64,000 bases of DNA, from positions 62,001 to 126,000 of the forward strand of contig CANNFM010000011.1 of the NCBI GenBank assembly GCA_947503835.1, given 5' to 3'. The translations under genes were made by a program, and so were the position numbers. Of this stretch, positions 7,188-15,270 are shown in pieces. The DNA is from an uncultured Aquimarina sp. (lineage in GTDB: Bacteria; Bacteroidota; Bacteroidia; Flavobacteriales; Flavobacteriaceae). Within the stretch, counting starts at the first letter, position 1; the number at the start of each line of letters is the position of its first letter. The notes below the pieces were generated by a model. That model was given only the letters and a program-made list of their open reading frames with translations. It did not search any database and was not told the DNA's origin.

Positions 7188-7413
7188 ATTTTATAAAAAA
7201 ATAGTATTTAAATTGTAGGGTGTTTTCCTTTATAACTGTAGTATAAGTAGGAAGTAAACAAGTGATTGTAATAAATAAGAAAAAATGTACACTTTATCGG
7301 TATACGTATTGAAATGATAATTATTAGTATTTAAATGTAGTCCGTATTGTAGTTTTATATACAATTTAAGTACTAAATTACTTGTTTACATAGTTAATAT
7401 AAGATAGATTTAT

Positions 7414-7860
7414 ATGAATATGAGAAAAATAGTTATAGCTGGATTTCTGCTCTTTATCGGGATCAATTCATTGATTGCACAAGAATGGTTAACCGATTTT
7501 GAAGAAGCCAAAAAAATAGCTTCAGAAAAGAATAAGAATATCGTTTTAGTATTTGCAGGTTCAGATTGGTGTGCACCATGTATTAAGTTAGAAAAACAGA
7601 TATTAGAGAGCCAGGAATTTCAGGAGTATGCTAAAGATAATTATGTATTGATTAAAGCAGATTTTCCGAGAAAGAAAAAAAATCAACTTCCAGAAGCATT
7701 ACAAGCTCATAACAAGAAACTAGCCGAAACATATAATAAGAGTGGTGGCTTCCCCTTGGTCGTTCTTTTGGATAAAACCGGAAAGAAACTGGGAGAAACA
7801 GGTTATAAAAAGGTAACTCCAGATTCATATTTAGGAATATTAAACCAAATGATTGAATAA
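7414..7860 (+). CDS. Periplasmic thioredoxin-family protein
   Basis: A 148-residue protein with a signal peptide (1-22, NSLIAQ) and a thioredoxin fold carrying the active site W52-C53-A-P-C56 in FAGSDWCAPCIKLE. The cis-Pro region is GGFPLVVLLDKTGK. It should catalyse thiol-disulfide exchange in the periplasm. The gene heads a four-gene group with ApbE (8-bp overlap), a DUF4266 lipoprotein ending in CGC, and a DUF3570 barrel. A plausible task is keeping the C-terminal cysteines of the DUF4266 lipoprotein reduced, but that is inference. Confidence 0.9.
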   Translation: MNMRKIVIAGFLLFIGINSLIAQEWLTDFEEAKKIASEKNKNIVLVFAGSDWCAPCIKLEKQILESQEFQEYAKDNYVLIKADFPRKKKNQLPEALQAHNKKLAETYNKSGGFPLVVLLDKTGKKLGETGYKKVTPDSYLGILNQMIE

Positions 7861-8848
7861 TATTTTGAGAGCTCTATGTACATTTTTGTTCATAATTTTT
7901 GTTGTAAACCATAGTTTCTCACAGCAAATTCATAAACGAACCCTTACATTAATGGGAAGTCGTTTTGATATTACGGTGGTAGCTAAAGATCAAATAAGTG
8001 CAGATACCTATATTGATGCTGCAATTACAGAAATTCAAAGAATAGAAAAACTCATTTCTTCGTGGGACAAAGAGTCTCAGACATCATTGATTAATAGTAA
8101 TGCAGGGATACAACCTGTAAAAGTAGATGACGAACTTTTTGGATTAGTTCAGAGAGCCATAGGTATTTCTAAACTTACAGATGGTGCTTTTGATATAAGT
8201 TATGCCTCAATGGATAGGATATGGAAATTTGATGGGAGTATGACACAAATGCCTTCTGCATCAGAAATCAAAGCCTCTGTTGCCAAAGTTGGATATAAGA
8301 ATATCATATTAAATAAAGAAGAATCTACCGTATTTCTATCCCAAAAAGGGATGAAGATTGGTTTTGGAGCGATAGGTAAAGGGTATGCCGCTGATAAAGC
8401 AAAAAAACTTTTGATATCTAAAGGAGTAACAGCAGGAATAATTAATGCTTCTGGGGATATGAACACCTGGGGTAAACAGCCCGATGGAAGCGATTGGAAA
8501 GTAGCCATCACCAACCCTTTAAATAAAAATAATGCATTTGCTTTATTACCCGTTATAGATAAAGCAGTGGTTACTTCTGGCAATTATGAAAAATATGTAA
8601 TTTTTGATGATAAACGATATGCCCATATTATCGACCCAAGAACAGGATATCCTGCTACCGGAATTGTTAGTGTAACTGTCTTTGCACCAAAAGCAGAACT
8701 GGCCGACGCTTTAGCAACTTCGGTTTTTGTAATGGGTATAGAAGTCGGACTCAATAGAATAAATCAATTGGCAAGTATAGAATGTATCATAGTTGATGAT
8801 CAAGGTAATATTCATACTTCTAATACTATAAAAATAGACAACCAGTAA
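7853..8848 (+). CDS. apbE: FAD:protein FMN transferase
   Basis: A 331-residue ApbE with an N-terminal signal (to about SFSQQ). Family motifs are present: MGSRFDI, GFGAIGKGYAADKA, NASGDMNTWG, TSGNYEKY, and HIIDPRTGYPA for Mg and FAD binding, then ADALATSVFVMG. It transfers FMN from FAD onto Thr/Ser of exported proteins; the target encoded in this window is the FMN-binding protein at 4542-5078. The frame has no ATG before the conserved core. The start must be TTG at 7853, overlapping the thioredoxin stop by 8 bp, or TTG at 7865. The overlap implies translational coupling. Confidence 0.93.
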   Translation: MNNILRALCTFLFIIFVVNHSFSQQIHKRTLTLMGSRFDITVVAKDQISADTYIDAAITEIQRIEKLISSWDKESQTSLINSNAGIQPVKVDDELFGLVQRAIGISKLTDGAFDISYASMDRIWKFDGSMTQMPSASEIKASVAKVGYKNIILNKEESTVFLSQKGMKIGFGAIGKGYAADKAKKLLISKGVTAGIINASGDMNTWGKQPDGSDWKVAITNPLNKNNAFALLPVIDKAVVTSGNYEKYVIFDDKRYAHIIDPRTGYPATGIVSVTVFAPKAELADALATSVFVMGIEVGLNRINQLASIECIIVDDQGNIHTSNTIKIDNQ

Positions 8849-8879
8849 TGGTTGTTGTAATACAAAAGATACTTTATTT

Positions 8880-9089
8880 ATGAATAAGTTGATAATAATT
8901 TCAGGACTACTATTGTCTCTTAGTTCTTGTGTAGTGGTAAAAGAATATGAAAAAGTGCAACTCAACGATCCCGATATGGAACTTGCAGTAAAGAAATGCG
9001 ATCGTTTTGAAACCAATTTTCAGGCATATAGAGAATCTGCTGCGGGAGCCAATGGAGGAAAAACAGGCGGCGGTTGTGGCTGTAATTAA
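8880..9089 (+). CDS. DUF4266 small lipoprotein with GCGCN tail
   Basis: A 69-residue lipoprotein: signal peptide with lipobox LSSC (lipidated Cys17), a short body with VKEYEKVQLNDPDMELA, and a Gly-rich tail ending GGGCGCN. The family (DUF4266) shows this invariant CGC ending also in Proteobacteria, from memory. The tail has a YRESAAGAN stretch that looks partly like a flavinylation site but lacks the acceptor Ser/Thr, so I do not call it one. It lies 31 bp after apbE and upstream of DUF3570. A metal- or cofactor-carrying lipoprotein is a reasonable guess; no function is established that I know. Confidence 0.85.
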   Translation: MNKLIIISGLLLSLSSCVVVKEYEKVQLNDPDMELAVKKCDRFETNFQAYRESAAGANGGKTGGGCGCN

Positions 9090-9130
9090 GTAAGTGAAAC
9101 TCTGTTTTGGAAATCCGCTTTGGCGGAGCA

Positions 9131-9260
9131 TTCAAAATAGTAAGTTGAACTTATCCCGATGAAGATCGGGATCCCAAATTTCTCCGGAGCTTTGGGATCG
9201 AAAGACCGAAAAGACGCTTTCAAAATAGTAAGTTGAACTTATCCCGTTGCATAATGGGAT
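9131..9260. repeat. Duplicated 28-bp segment with REP-like hairpins
   Basis: A 28-bp segment beginning TTCAAAATAGTAAGTTGAAC occurs identically at 9131-9158 and 9219-9246. Each runs into a short hairpin (ATCCCGAT/ATCGGGAT after the first; ATCCCGTTG/ATGGGAT, imperfect, after the second). Between them is a larger stem GATCCCAAA/TTTGGGATC. It fills the gap between the DUF4266 and DUF3570 genes. Confidence 0.7.
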
Positions 9261-9333
9261 CAGTTTTATACTTTATGAAGCCTTAAAAACAGATAGATAA
9301 ATATTAAAAACTTTATAAAAAAAAAGACCCCTT

Positions 9334-10581
9334 TTGAAAAGATTCACCATACTATTAGCACTGTTCTCCACAATTACATTAATTGCTCAGGAAACGCAGC
9401 AAGATACACCAGAAACCTACAAAAAAAGAGTGTTAGAATCTACAGAAGTAGATTTTTTAATGAGTTACTATACCCAGGATGGAGATAATGCTGCAGTAAC
9501 CGGAGGTATCGGTACCGAAGAGCTTACCGATATTACACCTACAATTGTGGTTTCTATTCCTTTAAATGATGATGATGTACTAACTATCGATGCAGGTATA
9601 TCGGCATATTCTTCGGCTTCGTCAAGTAATGTAAATCCTTTTGATGGGGATGCTGCGGCCAATCCATTTGTAGCCTCATCTGGAGCATCTAAACAAGATG
9701 TTTTAACAACCGTAGTAGCAAATTATAGCCATAGTAGTGATGATCGCAATACGATTTGGTCTACGAACTTGGCAATTGCAAGTGAATATGATTATTTTTC
9801 TATAGGTTTTGGTGGTAGTTATACCAAATTGTTTTTTGAAAAAAATACCGAATTGAGTGTAAAAGCCAATGTGTATCTGGACGCCTGGAATGCGATTTAC
9901 CCTTCAGAATTAAGAAGCTTGCCTACATTTATTCCATTTAATGATGAGTCCCGAAATTCATATTCCTTAGGATTTGGATTCTCACAAATACTATCCAAAA
10001 AACTACAAGGATCGTTGTCTTTAGATTTTATTCAGCAAGAAGGTTTGCTGTCTACACCTTTTCAAAGAGTACAATTTGCCGATGTCGAAGACATCATTGT
10101 ACAAGAGTTTACTTATGGAGACGATATAGAGAGGTTACCAGATTCTAGATTCAAAATAGCAGTAGGAGGTAGATTACATTATTATATCAATGAGATTTTT
10201 ACTGTACGTACTTTTTATAGATATTATACAGATGATTGGGGAATTAATTCGCATACGGCTAGTATAGAAATACCGATCAAGATTACAGATAAGTTTACTG
10301 TATACCCAAGTTATCGTTTCTATAATCAAACAGCTGCAGATTATTTTGCGCCGTTTAATCAACACCTATCTACCCAACAGTTCTATACATCTGATTATGA
10401 TTTGTCTGATTTTGATGCCAATCAATATGGTTTTGGAGTTAGTTACACCGATATCTTTACCAAATTCCATATTTGGAAATTGGGATTAAAGAGTATTGAT
10501 CTAAGATTTAGACAATACGAACGTAGCTCTGGTCTTAGTTCTAGTCTTTTTTCTGGAGGATTTAGTTTTGTGGTGGATTAA
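9334..10581 (+). CDS. DUF3570 outer-membrane beta-barrel protein
   Basis: A 415-residue secreted protein: signal peptide ending LIAQ, then a long series of aromatic-rich amphipathic strands, ending in the barrel-like GGFSFVVD. Sequence and neighbours (ApbE, DUF4266) fit family DUF3570. No ATG lies near the signal peptide, so translation begins at TTG 9334. It probably forms the outer-membrane partner of the DUF4266 lipoprotein. The 244-bp repeat-filled gap before it could uncouple its expression from the upstream three genes. No enzymatic motif is visible. Confidence 0.8.
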   Translation: MKRFTILLALFSTITLIAQETQQDTPETYKKRVLESTEVDFLMSYYTQDGDNAAVTGGIGTEELTDITPTIVVSIPLNDDDVLTIDAGISAYSSASSSNVNPFDGDAAANPFVASSGASKQDVLTTVVANYSHSSDDRNTIWSTNLAIASEYDYFSIGFGGSYTKLFFEKNTELSVKANVYLDAWNAIYPSELRSLPTFIPFNDESRNSYSLGFGFSQILSKKLQGSLSLDFIQQEGLLSTPFQRVQFADVEDIIVQEFTYGDDIERLPDSRFKIAVGGRLHYYINEIFTVRTFYRYYTDDWGINSHTASIEIPIKITDKFTVYPSYRFYNQTAADYFAPFNQHLSTQQFYTSDYDLSDFDANQYGFGVSYTDIFTKFHIWKLGLKSIDLRFRQYERSSGLSSSLFSGGFSFVVD

Positions 10582-11124
10582 TTTTATTAAAATGAAGTCA
10601 TTAACTTAAATTGTTAGCTGTTTTTTTATGAAGCAATTTGAGTTCCTTCTCCTTGGGGAGAAGGTGAGGATGAGGGGGCGTCTAAGTCCTCGTTTCAGTA
10701 CTTTTTCAAGGAGAGAAGGGTTTATTTAAATACGAACATATAACTAGCAACTTAAGTTAACCCATTGTGCATTTAGATATTTTTTAACCAAACTCCGTCA
10801 ATTCGAGTGCTTCGACTTTAGGAGAAGTGTACTTCGACTGGCTCAGCAGAGCTATCGAGAATAGGATTATTGGTTAAAAAAAGCTTTGTCATCCTGAGCT
10901 TGTCGAAGGATCGATACCTACCCATCCGGCAGGCGGGCATTTTGTCTTCTGTCATCTCGAGCGAAGTCGAGAGGTCATTACGAAAAAATACTCGAATTGA
11001 CGCTTTTTTTGTAATGATTTTCCTAAATGCACAACGGGTTAAGTTGACTATATTTAGCAAGTTCTGGGTTTTATAATACCATAGAGCTGCATATCTTTAT
11101 ATTGTTTTTAAAGTAGTAGTAAAG
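10582..11124. other. Gene-free stretch with a palindromic element
   Basis: Holds a short hairpin CCTTCTCCTTGGGGAGAAGG (10645-10664), common in bacterial intergenic DNA, and the nested inverted-repeat element at 10751-11047. The two small frames over the element (one on each strand, with translations such as DLSTSLEMT and SFDKLRMT) are the typical spurious products of this repeat class and are not called. Confidence 0.8.
10751..11047. repeat. 297-bp nested inverted-repeat (MITE-like) element
   Basis: The outer arms, CTTAAGTTAACCCATTGTGC... (10751-10776) and its complement (11023-11047), match at 22 of 25 positions. An inner perfect pair CGTCAATTCGAG (10796-10807) and CTCGAATTGACG (10991-11002) lies inside. 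The core has further complementary pairs such as TTCGACTGGCTCAG with CTGAGCTTGTCGAA, and the CCGGCAGGCGGG palindrome. The whole folds as one long hairpin. Such repeats are dispersed in flavobacterial genomes. Confidence 0.75.
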
Positions 11125-11970
11125 ATGATAGAAGAAAATAATGTTAATTATAACCGTATTGCAGAAGCGATCATTTACATAAAGGATAATTTTAAAAATC
11201 AACCTAACCTTGATGAGATTGCCGAAAAGATACATCTAAGTCCATTTCACTTTCAGCGACTTTTTACAGATTGGGTAGGAGTAAGTCCTAAAAAATTCTT
11301 GCAGTACACTAGTATAGAGTATGCTAAGCAAACACTAAAAAATCAACAAACCACCTTATTTGATGCTGCCTATGAAACCGGGCTCTCAGGTACCGGAAGA
11401 CTTCATGATCTTTTTGTAAAAATAGAAGGAATGACGCCCGGCGAATATAAAAACGAAGGGCAAAACCTTCAGATCAATTATAGTTTTGCTGAAAGTCCGT
11501 TCGGAAAAATTTTAGTGGCTTCAACCTCAAAAGGGATTTGTCATATGGCTTTTGCCGATCAAGAAGATAGCGCTTTTTCAGAACTGAAAATGATTTTTCC
11601 TAAAGCCAATTTCTATCAGATGGTAGATAGAATTCAGCAAGATGCATTATTTATTTTTACTCAGGATTGGGAAAAATTAAATCAGATCAAACTACATCTC
11701 AAAGGCACCGATTTTCAGTTAAAAGTTTGGAAAACATTGCTTAAAATCCCAATAGGAGGATTAACCACGTACGGAAGTATCGCTAAGCATATCGACATAC
11801 CAAAAGCATCAAGAGCCGTGGGTACGGCAATAGGTAGTAATCCAGTGGCATTTTTGATTCCTTGTCATAGAGTAATTCAGTCCACCGGAAATTTAGGACA
11901 ATATCATTGGGGAAGTACACGAAAAACGGCTATGATTGGTTGGGAAGGAGTTAAAGCTCATAGTAATTGA
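11125..11970 (+). CDS. AraC-type HTH fused to methylated-DNA-[protein]-cysteine methyltransferase (Ada-like)
   Basis: A 281-residue two-domain protein. Residues 1-105 form an AraC-type double helix-turn-helix (NLDEIAEKIHLSPFHFQRLF, SPKKFLQY, MTPGEYK). Residues 110-278 are an O6-alkylguanine transferase with the active site I245-P-C247-H-R, so Cys247 accepts the alkyl group. It lacks the N-terminal zinc/phosphotriester domain of E. coli Ada, so any gene activation must be triggered differently. It repairs O6-methylguanine and O4-methylthymine. It stands alone after the repeat element; the next gene is 69 bp downstream. Confidence 0.93.
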   Translation: MIEENNVNYNRIAEAIIYIKDNFKNQPNLDEIAEKIHLSPFHFQRLFTDWVGVSPKKFLQYTSIEYAKQTLKNQQTTLFDAAYETGLSGTGRLHDLFVKIEGMTPGEYKNEGQNLQINYSFAESPFGKILVASTSKGICHMAFADQEDSAFSELKMIFPKANFYQMVDRIQQDALFIFTQDWEKLNQIKLHLKGTDFQLKVWKTLLKIPIGGLTTYGSIAKHIDIPKASRAVGTAIGSNPVAFLIPCHRVIQSTGNLGQYHWGSTRKTAMIGWEGVKAHSN

Positions 11971-12039
11971 GCAAGATTCGGGTGGTACATCGCCTTATTC
12001 ATAATCATCTTTGTATGCGTTATTTAAAAACCTATACAG

Positions 12040-12519
12040 ATGAGTCAATTTAAAATTATTCCGTTAACAGAAGAGTATGCCTCAAAAATTAGAGAAACAA
12101 AAGTAGATGATTTTGGTTATAAAATAGAGGAGCAATTGGCAACTGGTTTTGGACCTTGCAGAGTTTCACTAAAGCCTTTTATACCAGGAAAAGATCAAAG
12201 AGTTTTAATACGTCACAGCCCCTTCGAAATAGAAAATGCTTTTAATCAACCGGGACCAATTTTTATCCATAAAAAAGAGGTTAAACCCTATAAAGATATT
12301 CACCAATTTCCACCAGAGATTAAAGCAGATAAAAAAAACTTTCCATTGTCATTAATTGGATACAGTGAGGATCAAAAAATGGTATTTACTAAAATGGTAG
12401 GCGATGCTGATGTCGATCTTTTGATTTTCGAAATATTTCAGGAGCATTCAGAAATTGCCTATTTACATGCCAGAAATGCTGAAGCTTGTTGTTATATCTG
12501 TAAAATAGAAAGAGGGTAG
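12040..12519 (+). CDS. DUF1203 family protein
   Basis: A 159-residue soluble protein matching DUF1203: FGPCRVSLKPF, RVLIRHSPFE, GPIFIHKKEV and a C-terminal YLHARNAEACCYICKIER. The conserved Cys, His and Arg residues suggest ligand or metal binding, but no activity is established. It lies 69 bp after the Ada-like gene on the same strand and ends at a strong terminator; the two may share a transcript. Confidence 0.85.
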   Translation: MSQFKIIPLTEEYASKIRETKVDDFGYKIEEQLATGFGPCRVSLKPFIPGKDQRVLIRHSPFEIENAFNQPGPIFIHKKEVKPYKDIHQFPPEIKADKKNFPLSLIGYSEDQKMVFTKMVGDADVDLLIFEIFQEHSEIAYLHARNAEACCYICKIERG

Positions 12520-12544
12520 AGGTATAAATTTAAGTATATCAAAT

Positions 12545-12576
12545 AAAAAAAGGATGCTCTTAGAGCATCCTTTTTT
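12545..12576 (+). terminator. Terminator after DUF1203 gene
   Basis: Perfect stem GGATGCTC (12552-12559) and GAGCATCC (12563-12570), loop TTA, flanked by A6 and T6, so functional in both directions. Confidence 0.9.
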
Positions 12577-12794
12577 GCCATCTACACGTTATAGATAAAG
12601 TTATGGGTATTTAATAGTAAACGTTCTAAAAGAATAATACCCTACCTCCTTTTAATATTTTTGGGTGTAAACCTTCTCTTAACTATCATAATAGGTAAGG
12701 ATTAAGTTTTTTTTATGAATAGGATCAAAAATGTTTTTCTACTTTAGAACAATAACATTTCTAAGGAGTTATAGAAGATCTAAAATCCAGAAAA

Positions 12795-13226
12795 ATGAAG
12801 AATATAGGCTTGTATATGCTGATCGTTGTTTTTATGATTGGATGCACATCAAAAAAGCATGAATTAAGTAATGGAAAACAAAGTCAGGTCATAAAAAAAA
12901 TGATCAAAGCGGTTAATGAAAAAGATGCAAATACATATGTTGAAGGTTTTGCAGAAGACGTTAAGGTATATATAGAATCTCAACTTAAGATTAGCGGACG
13001 AGAAGCATTACAGAAAAATAGAGCTGAACATTTTGAAAAGTACCCTAAAGTATATTCAGAAATTCAATATCTAATCGAGATTGATAATAAAGTGATTATG
13101 CATGATAAAGTATGGTTAGATAATGCGGAAGGAGGAGAAGGTAAGGACATTGTAGAAATATTCACTTTTGATCATGGAAAGGTAGTTAGGGTGGATGTTG
13201 TACAGCCCAAAGACTTATTTAGATAA
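12795..13226 (+). CDS. NTF2/SnoaL-like lipoprotein
   Basis: A 143-residue lipoprotein with lipobox MIGC (Cys17) followed by a SnoaL/NTF2-like cone fold: helix VIKKMIKAVNEKDANTYVEGFAEDVKV, then ISGREALQKNR and strands ending in IVEIFTFDHGKVVRVDVV. NTF2-like proteins bind small ligands or act as isomerases; no catalytic residue pattern allows a specific call. It is the first of four closely packed genes (12795-15112), the second of which is also NTF2-like. Confidence 0.75.
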   Translation: MKNIGLYMLIVVFMIGCTSKKHELSNGKQSQVIKKMIKAVNEKDANTYVEGFAEDVKVYIESQLKISGREALQKNRAEHFEKYPKVYSEIQYLIEIDNKVIMHDKVWLDNAEGGEGKDIVEIFTFDHGKVVRVDVVQPKDLFR

Positions 13227-13263
13227 AAATTGTAATCAATGTTTACCTATAAAAATAAATATA

Positions 13264-13686
13264 ATGAAACATCTACTCACATTACTTCTGCTATTTACGA
13301 TTTCAATTGCGATGAATGCCCAAGAATCTGATTATGCTATGGTCGAAAAGACAGTGCAATATTACCTTGATGGAGGGACCAATAATGATTTCGAAACACT
13401 TAAAAAAGCCTTTCACAAGACGGCGACCATGAGGTACATTACCGATGAGTATAAAGAAGTCAATGCCCTTGAATTCTTCAGCAAAATGAAACCAGGACCA
13501 AAGCAAAATCGTAAGACTAAAATTAATTATATCAATATCACTGGCCATGCTGCCAATGCAAAGCTCGAGATCGAATATCCAACCTTTACCTTTATTGATT
13601 ATATGAATCTTTTAAAAATCAATGGCGAGTGGAAGATCGTAAGTAAGATTTTCTATAAGAAACTACATGATACAGTAACGAAATGA
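13264..13686 (+). CDS. Secreted NTF2-like (lumazine-binding-like) protein
   Basis: A 140-residue protein with a signal peptide (1-18, SIAMNAQ) and an NTF2-like fold: VEKTVQYYLDGGTNNDFETLKKAFHKTATM, then NALEFFSKM, with the C-terminal INGEWKIVSKIFYKKL typical of the Lumazine_bd_2 family. I begin at ATG 13264; an upstream in-frame extension would place 23 extra residues before the signal peptide and overlap the previous gene. The stop overlaps the next gene in an ATGA junction. Ligand unknown. Confidence 0.8.
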   Translation: MKHLLTLLLLFTISIAMNAQESDYAMVEKTVQYYLDGGTNNDFETLKKAFHKTATMRYITDEYKEVNALEFFSKMKPGPKQNRKTKINYINITGHAANAKLEIEYPTFTFIDYMNLLKINGEWKIVSKIFYKKLHDTVTK

Positions 13687-14573
13687 TGAAACGTTTAATT
13701 CTACTAATACTATTATTTAGTATTTATACATTGCAGGCCCAGGAATCCCTTTTATATCTGAAACAAAAAGCACCATCAATGACTCCAGAGGTTTTTGCAC
13801 CAGGTACTATTTCTATGGAGAATGAATATGAATTTGGTTCTGTATTTTCAAAAGAGGGTACCGAGTTTTTCTACGGAGTAGATATTGGAGGTAGATCCAT
13901 AATACGACATACAAGACTAGAGAATGACTCTTGGACACTACCCAAAACCATAATTTCTCATGATCAATATGGTTTTAACGACCCATTTTTATCTCCGGAT
14001 GAAGAAGAATTATATTACATCTCTGATATGCCATTACAGGCAAAAAGAGATCAAAAAAATCATGATATCTGGTATTCTAAAAAAGAAAAAAACGGGTGGT
14101 CAAAGCCAATCAATGCTGGTAAGAATATCAATACAGACAAAAATGAGTATTATATGTCTTTTACCAAAAATGGTACCATGTACTTTAGTTCTAATAAAGA
14201 GGCTGATAAGAATAATACTAATAATTTTGATATATACGCTTCAAAACGAGGGCAGAATGGTTTTCAGGAAGCAATACGACTCCCCGATGCTATAAATACT
14301 TTGGCCTATGAAGCAGATGTGTTTGTGGCTCCAGATGAATCCTACATAATTTTTTGTGCTAATAGAAAAGAAGGACTCGGCAGAGGTGATTTGTATATTA
14401 GTTTTAAAAAGGATAATGGTACATGGACCAAATCTAAGAACATGGGAGCACCAATTAATACTAAGAATCACGAATTATGCCCTTTTGTTACCCAAGATGG
14501 AAACTATCTTTTCTATACCAGTAACAAAGATATTTATTGGGTTAGTGCTAAAATCCTTGATCAATATCGATAA
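13683..14573 (+). CDS. Periplasmic TolB-like/PD40 beta-propeller protein
   Basis: A 296-residue exported protein: signal peptide to about LQAQ (residue 20), then PD40/WD40-like strands repeated about five times (NDPFLSPDEEELYYIS, NEYYMSFTKNGTMYFSS, YEADVFVAPDESYIIFCA, LCPFVTQDGNYLFYTS). These fold into a beta-propeller resembling TolB and OmpA-associated proteins. Such propellers usually bind other proteins or glycans; no catalytic motif is seen. It is translationally coupled to the NTF2-like gene by a 4-bp overlap. The DinB gene follows 5 bp later, so all are likely co-expressed. Confidence 0.8.
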   Translation: MMKRLILLILLFSIYTLQAQESLLYLKQKAPSMTPEVFAPGTISMENEYEFGSVFSKEGTEFFYGVDIGGRSIIRHTRLENDSWTLPKTIISHDQYGFNDPFLSPDEEELYYISDMPLQAKRDQKNHDIWYSKKEKNGWSKPINAGKNINTDKNEYYMSFTKNGTMYFSSNKEADKNNTNNFDIYASKRGQNGFQEAIRLPDAINTLAYEADVFVAPDESYIIFCANRKEGLGRGDLYISFKKDNGTWTKSKNMGAPINTKNHELCPFVTQDGNYLFYTSNKDIYWVSAKILDQYR

Positions 14574-14578
14574 ATAGT

Positions 14579-15112
14579 ATGAATAGAGTAATAACTTTTC
14601 CTTCAAAAAATGAGTATCCGGCCTATGCAGAGATGTATATGGATTATGTAAAAAAGGATGGAGACCTATTAATTCAGCTTAAAGATAGCTTAGAAAAAAC
14701 AAAAGAATTTGTGAACTCTCTATCAGAAAAAGAATTGAATTTTAGATATGCACCCGATAAATGGTCTATAAAAGAAGTATTGGTTCATATTGTTGATGAT
14801 GAAAGAATATATGGGTATAGGGCACTTGCTTTTAGTAGAAATGATAAAACTGATCTTCCTGGTTTTGAGGAAAATGAATATACGCAATATGCCGATACCG
14901 ATAAAAGATCTTTAGAGAATATCATGAACGAATATACAGCAGTAAGAATGGCTACCGTAGCGCTGTTTGATGGTTTTTCTGATCAGGCTTTGTTACGAAT
15001 AGGTACTGCAAATAACAATAAAACAAGTGTACGCGCTCTGGGGTATCATATTTTAGGACATGAGCTTCATCATATCAATATCATAAAAGAAAGATATTTA
15101 ACGATAATCTAG
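14579..15112 (+). CDS. DinB family protein
   Basis: A 177-residue DinB-like four-helix-bundle protein. The metal-binding His triad is visible: His in KEVLVHIVDDER, and two more in the C-terminal HELHHINIIKERY. Members include thiol-dependent transferases and many uncharacterised stress proteins, so the substrate cannot be named. It ends the 12795-15112 gene group. Confidence 0.85.
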   Translation: MNRVITFPSKNEYPAYAEMYMDYVKKDGDLLIQLKDSLEKTKEFVNSLSEKELNFRYAPDKWSIKEVLVHIVDDERIYGYRALAFSRNDKTDLPGFEENEYTQYADTDKRSLENIMNEYTAVRMATVALFDGFSDQALLRIGTANNNKTSVRALGYHILGHELHHINIIKERYLTII

Positions 15113-15193
15113 GTAGATCAGGTAAGAGTTTTGATCCAATGTCTTGGTATGAAGTTTGATTATAGATTATAAGAAATAAAAAAAAACACGAAC

Positions 15194-15235
15194 CTTTTGT
15201 GTACCAAAACGTTCTAAAACTTTTGATTACCAAAA
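15194..15235. promoter_or_regulatory. Tandem 16-bp repeat overlapping the promoter of the 15271 gene
   Basis: CTTTTGTGTACCAAAA (15194-15209) and CTTTTGATTACCAAAA (15220-15235) match at 14 of 16 positions with a 26-bp period. The second copy supplies the TTTTG of a likely -33 element, 17 bp before TAAATTTA (15243-15250, one mismatch to the -7 consensus). A regulator binding here would act directly on the promoter. Confidence 0.45.
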
Positions 15236-15270
15236 AAAATAGTAAATTTAGACCTTATAAAATTTGAATT

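Noticed and set aside
9052..9089. Flavinylation site in the DUF4266 tail
   Set aside because: The ESAAGAN stretch lacks both the Asp and the acceptor Ser/Thr of the ApbE target motif.
10818..11076. Two overlapping small frames on opposite strands within the 10.8-11.1 kb repeat
   Set aside because: They translate repeat DNA (SFDKLRMT/SLEMTED-type strings seen in many unrelated places) and have no start context or family.
13195..13263. Upstream extension of the NTF2-like protein
   Set aside because: It overlaps the previous gene and would bury the signal peptide that starts at ATG 13264.
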